NCBI RefSeq assembly: GCF_028713855.1
Contig: NZ_JAQTNN010000001.1
Coordinates: 274,696-338,695 of the forward strand
Source: Sulfuricurvum sp.
Lineage (GTDB): Bacteria > Campylobacterota > Campylobacteria > Campylobacterales > Sulfurimonadaceae
Direction: 5' to 3'
Length of the DNA: 64,000 nt
In this document: positions 1 through 8,511 of the stretch, piece by piece
Layout: every line of letters begins with the position of its first letter
How positions within the stretch are numbered: position 1 is the stretch's first letter
Position numbers and translations under genes: made by a program
The notes under the pieces: model-generated
What the model saw: only the letters and a program-made list of their open reading frames with translations
What the model was told of the DNA's origin: nothing
The model's database searches: none

Positions 1-321
1 GGTATGTTTGGTGATATTTCCAAAATCAGCCGGTAACGACGTAACCGTTGAGGGGAGGTTAAAAACAACCCAATGCCACCAGCCGCTTCCCGTAGGAGCA
101 TCGGGGTCATAGACCGTTACCGCGAAACTTTTTGTCCCTTTAGGGGCATCGCTCCAATGCAGTTCCGGAGAGATATTCTTCCCCTCACACCCGAATCCTG
201 AAAACTCTTGAGTTTTGGTGAGTTGACCGGAGAGATCGTTGCTATGAAGGGTAAACTCTCCCGCTAAAAGCGAGGTTGTAGTCGCCAAAAAGATACTTGT
301 TATCAAAGATATAAGATGCAT
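1..321 (-). CDS. YbhB/YbcL (PEBP) family protein, 3' end cut by window edge
   Basis: The reverse strand reads from an ATG at 321 to the window edge without a stop (107 codons), so the C-terminus is missing. An N-terminal hydrophobic stretch (about residues 3-20, ending in LLAG) looks like a signal peptide, suggesting a periplasmic protein. The mature part carries hallmarks of the phosphatidylethanolamine-binding / Raf-kinase-inhibitor-like family: NISPELHWSDAPKGTKSFAV, then YDPDAPTGSGWWHWVVFNLP, the ligand-pocket DPDAP and the WxHW segment. An AAAGGAGT ribosome site lies just upstream of the ATG. Bacterial members have no well-defined biochemical role. The family assignment is strong and the function is unknown. 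Confidence 0.85.
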   Translation of the reverse strand, partial: MHLISLITSIFLATTTSLLAGEFTLHSNDLSGQLTKTQEFSGFGCEGKNISPELHWSDAPKGTKSFAVTVYDPDAPTGSGWWHWVVFNLPSTVTSLPADFGNITKHT

Positions 322-444
322 ACGTGACTCCTTTGAGTATTATGACTATATTGTAGCATTATGAAATGTATGGTTAGTTTAATTTATCACATTAGAGAAC
401 GATTTTTGCTTGTCAAAGTTTGTACTTTATATCAGGAGTTCGTG

Positions 445-1002
445 ATGAATATAACCGCTGCATTAAATTCGGTAAATACCATTTCCTCTGTCATCTTGAA
501 AGATACAAGCGTTTCCCAAGACTATATTGATGTAATTAACAAACTTCATCCGGTTGTCCCCTATCAGACACGCGATGAGATCAATAGCAATGATGCGGCA
601 TTGGAACAATTTAAAAAAGATATATCTACAAAAGGGGCGGCTCAGTTTTTAAGTGATCTGAATGAAGAAAAAATCAAAACACTTGTCGAAGAATATCGCC
701 AAAAATTGTTGAAAGAGAAAGAGGCAAATCCTGAAAATCCGATGGATATTAACAAGATGGTCAGCGACTATCGAAAACTTTTGCTTAAAGAGATGATGGA
801 AGCGCAAAAGGCAGAACACGAGAAGCAAAAAGCTGAGCAGAATACCAATCCATTAGAATCGCAAACTCTTTCAACAGCGGATATTTTTGACAGTATTAAA
901 GAGAGTGAGGTTAAATCGTCTAATGAAAAGACGGTTGATCTTTTGGAATTGATGATTAATACTGTGTGTATTGAAACGGATAAAAAAGAGAATGAGGCTT
1001 AA
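445..1002 (+). CDS. hypothetical protein, charged and helical
   Basis: 185 aa from the ATG at 445, chosen because an AGGAG sits 6 bases upstream; an in-frame ATG at 361 has no ribosome site. The protein is soluble and rich in Lys/Glu, with a long predicted helical, possibly coiled-coil middle (about residues 75-140: repeated EEYRQKLLKEKE- and DYRKLLLKEMM-like stretches, then AQKAEHEKQKAEQ). No signal peptide, membrane segment or known motif is visible. It is convergent with the GNAT gene that follows, with no intergenic space. I do not recognise the family. Confidence 0.6.
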   Translation: MNITAALNSVNTISSVILKDTSVSQDYIDVINKLHPVVPYQTRDEINSNDAALEQFKKDISTKGAAQFLSDLNEEKIKTLVEEYRQKLLKEKEANPENPMDINKMVSDYRKLLLKEMMEAQKAEHEKQKAEQNTNPLESQTLSTADIFDSIKESEVKSSNEKTVDLLELMINTVCIETDKKENEA

Positions 1003-1521
1003 CTAAATTACAGCTAATTTTTTATGAAAAACAGCCAATTCCAGAGAATCGATTTTTTGATCCCATAAATCAGACTCAGGAAATGCGATCATCTCACCTG
1101 TACGAATATAGCCTCTTCTCTCATAATACTCGATCAATTCCGCGCGGTGAGTGATTACCTCCATGATCGCTGTACTAACTCCCCATTGTTGCATGGCTTC
1201 GGATTCGGCGTAGGCTAACAGCTCTTTACCGATTCCCCCACCTTGAAGTGAAGGCTCAACCGCAAATAATCCGAAATGGACGGTATCGGTTTCGCGATGG
1301 GCATGAATGGTGGCAAGGATCGTTTCGTCAGATCGGGCAATAAGAATCAGTGAATCAGGATTATTCAGCAGTTGGATCAACCCCGCCTCATCGATCCGTT
1401 TCCCATTTAACAGATCAGCCTCGGTCGTCCATCCCGCGCGGGAGCTATCACCGCGATAGGAGCGGTTTATGAGGGAGGTTAGGGCAGGGATGTCGTTGTG
1501 GGTGGCATGGGTGAAAATCAT
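1003..1521 (-). CDS. GNAT family N-acetyltransferase
   Basis: 172 aa from an ATG at 1521 (MIFTHATHNDIPAL); the longer frame upstream has no ribosome site and runs into the next gene. It has a typical GNAT layout: an N-terminal strand-helix (DIPALTSLINRSY), a central beta strand (HFGLFAVEPSLQGGGIGKELL) carrying the acetyl-CoA binding loop Q-G-G-G-I-G-K, and a C-terminal IEYYERRGYIRTGE motif. The substrate cannot be read from sequence. It is co-directional with the AhpD-like gene upstream (ending at 1544, 22 bases away) and may be its operon partner. Confidence 0.85.
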   Translation of the reverse strand: MIFTHATHNDIPALTSLINRSYRGDSSRAGWTTEADLLNGKRIDEAGLIQLLNNPDSLILIARSDETILATIHAHRETDTVHFGLFAVEPSLQGGGIGKELLAYAESEAMQQWGVSTAIMEVITHRAELIEYYERRGYIRTGEMIAFPESDLWDQKIDSLELAVFHKKLAVI

Positions 1522-1543
1522 AATAAGATTGTAGCATAGTAGA

Positions 1544-2074
1544 TTATGCAAGCTCAATTTTGAACGTATTAAAAATAATATCAGTTGCCAACATCCGTGT
1601 CGCATGACTCACTGCATCGAGAATATCGCTATCACTCCATCCCATTTCTCGCAAGGTATCCAAATCATCTGGGTTAACCGAGTGTGCAATGCGGACTGCT
1701 TTGATCGCCAGTAAGAGCATGGCTATTTCGCGTTGGGGAAGGTTTGCTGACTTTGGATCTTTACGCATTTCTGCCACCTGATCGAATGTCCATCCCGCTA
1801 GATTTATTAACATCCCCGTATTATAATCGATACAAAATTGGCATTCTTCCCCACTGGAAACCATGATTCGGATTGCGGCGAGCAGGGGCATCGAGAGAGT
1901 TGGGTGCTTCATATAGAATTTTATAAAATCCATCTGCTGGCGTAGCAACTCGGGGCTGATGCTAAGTAGCTGTGCATTGTTGCCGACGGTTCTTCCCATC
2001 GCTTCGATAACTTTATAGAGTTTGGCAACCTCACCGGTTGCTTCTTCGGGTGCTATGGTTTGAATGAGTGGCAT
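1544..2074 (-). CDS. carboxymuconolactone decarboxylase / AhpD-fold protein
   Basis: 176 aa from an ATG at 2074, preceded by AAGGATC. The fold is recognisable from EECQFCIDYNTG (C78, C81). AhpD-type alkylhydroperoxidases have CxxCxxxH; here the last position is Asn85, so the proton-relay His is missing while the redox-active Cys pair remains. Disulfide chemistry is therefore possible but classic AhpD activity is uncertain. It is divergent from a TetR regulator across a short region with a 14-bp inverted repeat, so regulation by that TetR is likely (inference). Confidence 0.8.
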   Translation of the reverse strand: MPLIQTIAPEEATGEVAKLYKVIEAMGRTVGNNAQLLSISPELLRQQMDFIKFYMKHPTLSMPLLAAIRIMVSSGEECQFCIDYNTGMLINLAGWTFDQVAEMRKDPKSANLPQREIAMLLLAIKAVRIAHSVNPDDLDTLREMGWSDSDILDAVSHATRMLATDIIFNTFKIELA

Positions 2075-2098
2075 GTGAGATCCTTTTTGGATGGTGTT

Positions 2099-2144
2099 GA
2101 CTGTTTGGTCAAGTGTCATTGTAATACGATTTGACCAAATAGTC
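2099..2144. promoter_or_regulatory. probable TetR operator, inverted repeat
   Basis: GACTGTTTGGTCAA (2099-2112) is mirrored by TTGACCAAATAGTC (2131-2144): 13 of 14 positions pair, with an 18-base spacer. It lies between the divergent AhpD-like gene and the TetR gene and overlaps the probable -35 region of tetR. This suits an autoregulatory operator controlling both directions. Confidence 0.65.
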
Positions 2145-2156
2145 AAGAGGGTATGC

Positions 2157-2168
2157 TATAATTTTGTC
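2157..2168 (+). promoter_or_regulatory. -10 element giving a probably leaderless tetR mRNA
   Basis: A perfect TATAAT at 2157-2162 is followed after only 6 bases by the ATG of the TetR gene at 2169. No Shine-Dalgarno sequence is present. With the usual -10 to start-site distance, transcription would begin at or next to the A of the ATG. Confidence 0.55.
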
Positions 2169-2744
2169 ATGAAAGAAAATACACGACAGAGATTAATCGA
2201 CGCTACCTATGAAGAGGTTTATTCGCACGGCTATCAAGGTGCGGCATTAGCCGATATACTCGCTAATGCGGGGGTACATAAAGGCTCTATGTACCACTTT
2301 TTCCCCAACAAAAAAGAGATGGCACTCTCCGCGATAAAAGAGAAAATAGCACAGCGATTTGCAACCCGTTATCAAGCAATCAAAGAGAGTGACGGAGATT
2401 ATCTAAAGCAGTTGTTTGTGATGCTTCGAGACGGCAATATCCGAGACTTTAAACGGGGTTGTCCTCTCGCCAATCTCGTCCAAGAGATGTCCAATATCGA
2501 TGAGGATTTTGATCGTACCCTCAAAGTGATCTATGCCCAATTTCGCAAAGTGTTCAAATCGATTTATGATGAGGCGGTGAGAGCAGGGGAGATGCGTGAG
2601 TGCGATACACGTCAACTCGCCCTTTTTTCGGTAGCATTACTGGAGGGGGCGATTCTCTCGGCAAAGGCTTCGGGAGATTCGCGGGATTATTTTGATTCGG
2701 TGGAGATGTTGATCAGTTACATTGAGAGTTACAAACATGGATAA
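2169..2744 (+). CDS. TetR/AcrR family transcriptional regulator
   Basis: 191 aa starting MKENTRQRLIDATYEEVYSHGYQG. The N-terminal helix-turn-helix is typical of TetR (ALADILANAGVHKGSMYHFFPNKKEM, about residues 25-50). The C-terminal part (ERGCPL-like RGCPLANLVQEMS, then FRKVFKSIYDEAVRAGEM) resembles the YcdC/TetR_C_16-type ligand domain. The ATG at 2169 is chosen because the longer frame would include the operator and promoter. It overlaps the following DMT transporter gene by 8 bases, and that transporter is probably part of its regulon. Confidence 0.88.
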   Translation: MKENTRQRLIDATYEEVYSHGYQGAALADILANAGVHKGSMYHFFPNKKEMALSAIKEKIAQRFATRYQAIKESDGDYLKQLFVMLRDGNIRDFKRGCPLANLVQEMSNIDEDFDRTLKVIYAQFRKVFKSIYDEAVRAGEMRECDTRQLALFSVALLEGAILSAKASGDSRDYFDSVEMLISYIESYKHG

Positions 2745-3630
2745 TACAAAGAATACGAACAAGTACATTATTTTAATGATTATCGCGATGCTCTTTTGGG
2801 GGTTTGCGTGGACGGCGGGGAAAGTCGCGGCGGAGCACTCCAATGCCCAAGTTGCCGCTTTTTGGCGTTATGCGATCTCATTTATCAGTATTATCCCCGT
2901 GATTTGGTACATGAAAATACCTCTCATTACCGATAGAGCTGGGTTAATCTATATGGTGATTGCGGGGGTGTTGACCTCGCTGTTTAACTATCTCTTTTTC
3001 GCGGGACTCTCACACGGCGATGCGGGTTATGGCGGGACGATGGTCACGTCGCTCGCTCCCATCATTACCTATGTCCTCTCGATATCGTTTTTGGGAACCA
3101 AAGTCTCATCCCGTCAAATCGGTGCCCTCTCCATCGGTATATTCGGAGCGCTGATACTGCTTCGTGTCCCGTTCGAGGGATTTGCGTTCTTGAATGTCGA
3201 TAGTGCCTATTTCCTCGGTTGTGCTGTTGTGTGGGCATTAGTGACGGTAGTCTCCCAAAAAGCGGCGGTACGTGCAGATTTGATGTTTTACACACTCGTC
3301 GTTTTCGGTATCACGACGTTTATCAATATGCTCTTTGCCCTGCCGCACCGACCGTTCGATTTTGTGGCGTATGACGCGGTATTTTGGTGGACGATCCTCT
3401 TTATCGGGGTGATTCCGGGGACGTTTAGCACGGCGCTTTATTTCGTCTCGGCGGGAAAGGTGGGGGCGCACCGTACGGGAGTATTTATGTTTATCGTCCC
3501 TGTGGGGGCTATCGTGTCGAGCTGGGTTGTGTACGGCGAGACGTTGGCGGTTTCTACTCTTATCGGGTGTTTGATGGCATTTGCGGCGGTGATGCTGTTT
3601 AATATGAGAAAAGCGAAAGGAGCTATGTGA
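2737..3630 (+). CDS. EamA/DMT-superfamily transporter
   Basis: 297 aa, almost entirely hydrophobic, with ten predicted membrane helices in two EamA repeats (about residues 10-140 and 150-290). Recognisable pieces are the N-terminal LFWGFAWTAGKVAAE and the second-repeat VFMFIVPVGAIVSSWVVYGE. This family exports metabolites and drugs in the inner membrane; the substrate is unknown. The ATG at 2737 overlaps the end of tetR by 8 bases, and a TTG at 2722 is a less likely alternative. The stop overlaps the GTG of the next gene, indicating translational coupling across the operon. Confidence 0.88.
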   Translation: MDNTKNTNKYIILMIIAMLFWGFAWTAGKVAAEHSNAQVAAFWRYAISFISIIPVIWYMKIPLITDRAGLIYMVIAGVLTSLFNYLFFAGLSHGDAGYGGTMVTSLAPIITYVLSISFLGTKVSSRQIGALSIGIFGALILLRVPFEGFAFLNVDSAYFLGCAVVWALVTVVSQKAAVRADLMFYTLVVFGITTFINMLFALPHRPFDFVAYDAVFWWTILFIGVIPGTFSTALYFVSAGKVGAHRTGVFMFIVPVGAIVSSWVVYGETLAVSTLIGCLMAFAAVMLFNMRKAKGAM

Positions 3631-4040
3631 GTATTTATGCTTTGCAATCTCCGGCAGGCGGGTTTTTGGATGAAGATCTGAATCATTTTAATAAAGTTTT
3701 TGATGATTGGTGCGTACAGTTTGATAATTTTGAGGATGCTGCCACCATTGCGAGTACATTGGATAAGAAAAGATATTCTGATGTCGTCGAAATCACTCCT
3801 TTGAGCTATCCTAAGTATTTTTTTCATAATTTACAAGGGATCATACATGCAACACGCGAAGTAGAGGGGAATATTGTCTGTATTGTGGAACCTTTTATGG
3901 GATCGAATTTTCGTATCGCGGTTTGTAATTTGGAAACAAAAGCGGTGAGATTAACGGCAACAAAGTATAAAAATACGATGAGCGTCGAAGGTGCATTTGC
4001 GAACTTTACGATCAAAGATGACAAAGATTCTGAAATCTAG
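3627..4040 (+). CDS. hypothetical protein coupled to DMT transporter
   Basis: 137 aa with a GTG start overlapping the transporter stop by 4 bases, so it is probably translationally coupled. It is soluble and mixed alpha/beta (for example CIVEPFMGSNFRIAVCNLETKAVRLTATKY). No domain, signal peptide or membrane segment was recognised. Position suggests it is the last gene of the tetR-transporter operon; a hairpin follows at 4046. Confidence 0.6.
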   Translation: MSIYALQSPAGGFLDEDLNHFNKVFDDWCVQFDNFEDAATIASTLDKKRYSDVVEITPLSYPKYFFHNLQGIIHATREVEGNIVCIVEPFMGSNFRIAVCNLETKAVRLTATKYKNTMSVEGAFANFTIKDDKDSEI

Positions 4041-4045
4041 GTCAA

Positions 4046-4075
4046 GATCGGGTCAACAACCTGATCTCTATTTTT
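4046..4075 (+). terminator. putative rho-independent terminator
   Basis: GATCGGGT (4046-4053) and ACCTGATC (4059-4066) pair at 7 of 8 positions around a 5-base loop. They are followed by a TCTATTTTT tract. It lies directly after the last gene of the tetR-transporter operon. Confidence 0.5.
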
Positions 4076-4152
4076 AAATTTAGTTATAGGTATCACCTGA
4101 CCCTTATTTTTCTATTTTTGCTAAGTTGGAACGAGAGAGTACTCATAATAGA

Positions 4153-4599
4153 TTAGTCAATTTTTGAATCGTAATCCACAAAGTAAATCTTCAATGTGTT
4201 CTTATGCACCAATATAAAGCAGGGTCGATCGTGATCAAACTCTACGACTACCAAATGATACTTACCCAATTCACTGACATACGAAAACCTTTGCGAATCG
4301 CCATCGTCTTTGCCTTTGTAAACGTAACTTTTTAAGCTTAAGTCAGGCTTTCCAGCAGCTTTAAAAATAAGTTTATCTGAGGACTTCTTAACGCCGTTTG
4401 GCAATATTGTCGTTTTGCTTTTCTTTAAGAATACATCACCAGCATTTTTGATTTTTAACAAAGCTGAAGCGTTGGACTCTGATATACGAGTAACGTAACT
4501 TTGATCGAAGATATAGCCATTTCGTCCATCAAAATCATGCGGGTACGCACGGCTAGAGATAATGAATAAAACAAGCACGATAGCAACAGTATATTTCAT
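4153..4599 (-). CDS. hypothetical exported protein
   Basis: 148 aa from the ATG at 4599 (MKYTVAIVLVLFIISSRAYPHD). The hydrophobic N-terminus with a polar cut region is a convincing signal peptide, and an AAGAGA precedes the ATG. The longer frame from 4632 would place extra charged residues before the signal peptide. The mature part is Lys-rich and beta-like (LLKIKNAGDVFLKKSK, YHLVVVEFDHDRPCFILVHKNTLKIYFVDYD). Family not recognised. It stands alone between oppositely oriented genes. Confidence 0.6.
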   Translation of the reverse strand: MKYTVAIVLVLFIISSRAYPHDFDGRNGYIFDQSYVTRISESNASALLKIKNAGDVFLKKSKTTILPNGVKKSSDKLIFKAAGKPDLSLKSYVYKGKDDGDSQRFSYVSELGKYHLVVVEFDHDRPCFILVHKNTLKIYFVDYDSKID

Positions 4600-4736
4600 G
4601 AAATTTCTCTTAGTTATATCGATATATTTCAAATATTTTACATCGTTTTTCTTAAAAGAATTTCCGCAAACGCTTTAACGGCAGGCAAAGCGAAAAAAGA
4701 GCAAAATTCCCAAATCATAAGATAATTGGAACCCCG

Positions 4737-5495
4737 ATGACAGCCGAAAATTTTAATCTCACAGACTACCTCTCCCGTATCGGCTTTGATGGGGAAGTGC
4801 ATCCCGATGTCGCAACACTCACTCAGTTAGTACAAAAGCAACTGCGAAGCATTCCGTTTGAAAATACCGAAGTGCAGGCGGGACGAATCCCCTCGATGGT
4901 TCCCGAAGAGATCGTCGATAAGGTGCTAGTGCATCAACGTGGCGGGTACTGCTACGAGATCAACGGCGTGTTTGCCATGGCACTCACCGCAATCGGATTC
5001 GAGTGGTATTTCGCGGGGGCGCGACCGATGTTTTATCCGATGAGACGACCCAAAACCCATATGGTGGTGATCGTACGTGTCGAGGGGAGAGATTATCTTT
5101 GCGATACGGGATTTGGCGGATATGCTTTACGCGCTCCGATGATGATAGAAGAGGGGGAAGCGGTGCAGGACGGTGATCGTTTCCGTATGGAGCTGATCGA
5201 TGGTGAATACGTTGTGAGTTCTCTCGTGCAAGATGAATGGCAACGTCAATACGGCTTTGCATTACAACCGCAAGAGTGGATCGAGTTTAGCCTCGCGAAC
5301 TACTTTAATGCCACTCATCCTGATACCATTTTCACGCAGAAAAAACTCGCGATTATGCAGACACCCAACGGACGTAAGATCCTTGTGGATAATGAGCTAA
5401 AACTGATCGAAGAGGGGAAACTCGAAAAACTCGAAGTGGAGTACACGAGTGCACTCAAAGAGTATTTTGGACTGGATCTTTTCAAAACGACATAA
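4737..5495 (+). CDS. nat: arylamine N-acetyltransferase
   Basis: 252 aa, the usual length for the NAT family. The complete Cys-His-Asp catalytic triad is visible: RGGYCYE (C72), KTHMVV (H108) and LCDTGFGG (D123). The conserved IPFENTEV at about residues 39-46 also fits. These cytosolic enzymes move an acetyl group from acetyl-CoA to arylamines or hydrazines. The ribosome site is weak (GGAAC before the ATG). It is followed after 60 bases by a VOC protein with its own strong ribosome site. Confidence 0.93.
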   Translation: MTAENFNLTDYLSRIGFDGEVHPDVATLTQLVQKQLRSIPFENTEVQAGRIPSMVPEEIVDKVLVHQRGGYCYEINGVFAMALTAIGFEWYFAGARPMFYPMRRPKTHMVVIVRVEGRDYLCDTGFGGYALRAPMMIEEGEAVQDGDRFRMELIDGEYVVSSLVQDEWQRQYGFALQPQEWIEFSLANYFNATHPDTIFTQKKLAIMQTPNGRKILVDNELKLIEEGKLEKLEVEYTSALKEYFGLDLFKTT

Positions 5496-5555
5496 TAGTT
5501 GAAACGTTTATAAAATGATGCTACGATAATCGAAAATATCCAGGAGGACTATAAA

Positions 5556-5945
5556 ATGAATCCATTTACAACGCACGGTGCATTTAGTTGGTTTGAACTG
5601 TTAACAGGTGATGTTGAAGGGGCAAAAAAGTTTTACGGCGACGTCTTTGGTTGGGAGTTTAAAAAAGCCGATAACGTCGATTTTGACTATCAGTTAGTAA
5701 CATTAAACGGTCAAGAGATGGCAGGTATTATGGATCTAAAACATTGTGATGATGAAAAAGTACCGCCGCATTGGGGCAATTACATAACCGTCACAGACAT
5801 AAAAGCCACGTTAGAGAAGGCAAAAGAATTAGGGGCAAATGTTATTGTCGAGATTACGCCGATACCGAAAGTCGGTGATTTCGCTATCATCCAAGATCCG
5901 CAAGGAGCGGTTATATCCATGATAGAGTATAAGATGGAGTGTTAA
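5556..5945 (+). CDS. VOC family (glyoxalase/bleomycin-resistance fold) protein
   Basis: 129 aa, one VOC unit. FSWFELLTGDVEGAKKFYGDVFGWEF is the family's first beta-alpha-beta element, and the C-terminus (DFAIIQDPQGAVISMIEYK) has the expected D-P-x-G-A and terminal Glu metal-ligand region. These proteins usually dimerise and bind a divalent metal; the substrate cannot be told from sequence. A strong AGGAGGA site precedes the ATG. The stop is 17 bases upstream of the next gene, so they may be co-transcribed. Confidence 0.85.
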   Translation: MNPFTTHGAFSWFELLTGDVEGAKKFYGDVFGWEFKKADNVDFDYQLVTLNGQEMAGIMDLKHCDDEKVPPHWGNYITVTDIKATLEKAKELGANVIVEITPIPKVGDFAIIQDPQGAVISMIEYKMEC

Positions 5946-5962
5946 ATACGCAAGGATCATCA

Positions 5963-6580
5963 ATGAATCTAAAAAAACTAAAAGAAGCTGAGGAAAATTT
6001 CTTCGCATTTTATCCCAAAGGATTCGAAGACGAAGCACTCCAACTGATCATCAAACGGCACAATACGGCAAAAATAGGTCAAAGTGTACGGGAAATGTTT
6101 GCACCTGATCGTTTCGCCCGCACCGAAGAAATCTGTGAGAATTTTGCAAAAGTCGTCTCCAAATCCTCACTGGTATCGCTCTTCGAAAAACCCAAAGTCA
6201 GAGATATGGTTAAGCAGATGAGTATGGAGCAGCAGGATATGCTTGCCATCGGACTGTTTGAGCTTTTACACGCTAATCCAGAGAAAGGTTTTGAAATCTT
6301 GGTTGATGTCTTGTCGACCTATAAGCTTGCGAAATGGTCGATCGTGACGCTGATTTCCTATTATTATGCAAGGGACAAAGAATTTTTTATCAAACCGACT
6401 ACGACGAAAGATATTATCAAATTTTTTGATCTTCAGGGATTGGTATACAAACCCCGTCCGACGTACGAGTTTTACTCGAAGTATACAAAGATACTCGAAG
6501 AGATGAAGTCGCACGTGAGTCCATTAATCGGCGAAGATAATGCCGGATTTACCGGATTTTTGATGATGGCGATGAAATAA
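5963..6580 (+). CDS. hypothetical protein, helical
   Basis: 205 aa from the ATG at 5963, with AAGGA 7 bases upstream; a GTG at 5939 overlapping the VOC gene is less likely. The protein looks all-alpha and soluble, beginning MNLKKLKEAEENFFAFYPKGF and ending in a short hydrophobic tail (AGFTGFLMMAMK). No catalytic motif was recognised. It follows the VOC gene closely, which suggests one transcript. Confidence 0.65.
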   Translation: MNLKKLKEAEENFFAFYPKGFEDEALQLIIKRHNTAKIGQSVREMFAPDRFARTEEICENFAKVVSKSSLVSLFEKPKVRDMVKQMSMEQQDMLAIGLFELLHANPEKGFEILVDVLSTYKLAKWSIVTLISYYYARDKEFFIKPTTTKDIIKFFDLQGLVYKPRPTYEFYSKYTKILEEMKSHVSPLIGEDNAGFTGFLMMAMK

Positions 6581-6749
6581 AAAGATTTATACTTAAATTG
6601 TAACTTGAAGTTACAAAAAAAACATACAATAGACATATTTATACATAGAATTTATTTTTTTTGATAAAATATTTTTACATCAATATTTTTATTTTATATT
6701 ATTACGTGTTATCTCTAAAGTAATACGAAAGTATTCAAGGATTAGGAGA

Positions 6750-8420
6750 ATGGCTAAAGATAAACATATTCTTCAAAATGATCTTCACGAAATCCACTCT
6801 GTCAGTAATACGACCAATATTAATTTGCTCCAAACTATTTTAGAAAGTTCACCAAACATTATGATCTTTGCTTTAGACAGAGAATATAAGTATATAGCAT
6901 TCAACCATGGGCACAAAGAGGTCATGCAGACCATTTGGGGCAAAGAGATTGAACTGGGTTTAAATATGCTGGAGATTATAGTTCGTGAAGATGATATCCG
7001 AAAGGCTAAAGCTCTTTTTGACAGAGCACTTAGAGGTGAATCATTTGTCGATGAGACGGAATACGGTGATGAAGTATTGTCTCGAAAATTTTGGCAAACT
7101 TTTTATTCACCGATCTACGATGATGCCCATAAAAAAGTGATCGCTCTAACCTGCTTTAATCTTGATATATCGGAACGGCGGAATATTGAAAATCAGCTTC
7201 AGCTAGCGGATTTAGCGTTAAATATGATCACCGATGCTGTTTATTTGTTCAATGAAAAAAGTGAAATCATCTATGTTAATCAAGCCGCTTGCGATTCACT
7301 GGGATATACTAAAGAGGAAATGATCGGTAAAACACCTTTTGATATTGATCCGGTTATTACTATAAATGAGTTAAAAAACATTAGAAAGACGATTCGTCTT
7401 AAAAAAGTAATCCATTTTGAAACTAAACATAAGCGACACGACGGCTTTGTATTTGATGTAGAAGTCACCACCTATCCATACAATGATGGTCAATACGGCT
7501 TACATATTGTCAAAAATATCACCGATCGGAAAAAAACCGAAGAGAAATTAAAACTTCTTGCAAGCGTCTTTACGAGTGCAAAAGAGGGGATTGTTATTAC
7601 CGATACAAAAGGAACCATTGTCGAAGCTAATGAGGCGTATAGTCTTATCACAGGATATTCAAACGATGAGGTTGTAGGGCAAAATGCGGGATTTCTAAAA
7701 TCCGATAAACACGATAATGCATTTTACAAAAATATGTGGAATGAACTCATCCGCAATAAGTATTGGATTGGTGAAATTTGGAATCGGAGAAAAAGCGGAG
7801 AAATTTTTGTAGAGAGACTGACCATTTCTGCCATTAGCGATTCAGAAGGGAAAACGTCAAGTTATGTTGGATTGTTGACGGATATAACGACAGGAAAAGA
7901 TTATGAATCGACGTTGGAGAGGATGGCATTTTACGACTCTTTGACAGGATTGCCGAATCGCTTGTTATTTGCTGAGAGAATCAATCAAGCCATGATGATT
8001 TCAAAACGTCTTAACAGCATGATGGCAGTCTGTTTTCTGGATTTGGATGAATTTAAACCTGTTAACGACGATTTCGGGCACAGTGTCGGCGATACATTGT
8101 TGGTAGAAATGGCGAGTCGGATGCAAAAGTGTGTCAGAGAAAGTGACACGGTTGCCAGAATGGGGGGAGATGAGTTCGCTATATTGCTTTTAAATCTAAA
8201 TACAGTAGAAGAATGCGAGACGACCATCACCAAAATTTTGGATAGCATTATTGAACCATTTATTGTCCCAAATAAAGAAGCTGTCAATGTATCCGCAAGT
8301 ATCGGTGTAACGTTGTATCCGCATGATAATGCCGCTTCCGATACATTGCTTCGACATGCGGATCAGGCTATGTATGTGGCAAAAGAAAGCGGTAAAAATC
8401 AATATGTTTTTCACAATTAA
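6750..8420 (+). CDS. diguanylate cyclase with three PAS domains
   Basis: 556 aa with no membrane segment, so cytosolic. Three PAS units occupy about residues 25-142, 150-262 and 265-382 (the last with the ITGYSNDEVVGQNAGFLKSD signature of Aer-like PAS). A GGDEF domain follows from about 388. The active-site motif GGDEF (472-476) is intact and the inhibitory I-site R463-E-S-D466 sits exactly five residues before it, so an active, product-inhibited c-di-GMP synthase is expected. The 168-base leader upstream is very AT-rich, and an AGGAG lies before the ATG. The ligand of the PAS domains is unknown. Confidence 0.92.
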   Translation: MAKDKHILQNDLHEIHSVSNTTNINLLQTILESSPNIMIFALDREYKYIAFNHGHKEVMQTIWGKEIELGLNMLEIIVREDDIRKAKALFDRALRGESFVDETEYGDEVLSRKFWQTFYSPIYDDAHKKVIALTCFNLDISERRNIENQLQLADLALNMITDAVYLFNEKSEIIYVNQAACDSLGYTKEEMIGKTPFDIDPVITINELKNIRKTIRLKKVIHFETKHKRHDGFVFDVEVTTYPYNDGQYGLHIVKNITDRKKTEEKLKLLASVFTSAKEGIVITDTKGTIVEANEAYSLITGYSNDEVVGQNAGFLKSDKHDNAFYKNMWNELIRNKYWIGEIWNRRKSGEIFVERLTISAISDSEGKTSSYVGLLTDITTGKDYESTLERMAFYDSLTGLPNRLLFAERINQAMMISKRLNSMMAVCFLDLDEFKPVNDDFGHSVGDTLLVEMASRMQKCVRESDTVARMGGDEFAILLLNLNTVEECETTITKILDSIIEPFIVPNKEAVNVSASIGVTLYPHDNAASDTLLRHADQAMYVAKESGKNQYVFHN

Positions 8421-8445
8421 TCTATACGTAGGATTATGTGTCGCT

Positions 8446-8457
8446 TGACATATGTCA
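8446..8457. repeat. 12-bp palindrome between convergent genes
   Basis: TGACATATGTCA is a perfect palindrome in the 91-base space between the convergent diguanylate cyclase and MerR genes. No T-tract follows, so it is not an obvious terminator. Its function is unknown. Confidence 0.3.
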
Positions 8458-8511
8458 GCCTCACATGATGATTATCTGTTTACTTCTTTTCAAGCAATAT
8501 TTTGAGGAGTA

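Noticed and set aside
4633-4736. TTGGAAC before nat considered as a sigma-54 promoter
   Set aside because: No TGC lies six bases downstream, so the -12 box is absent.
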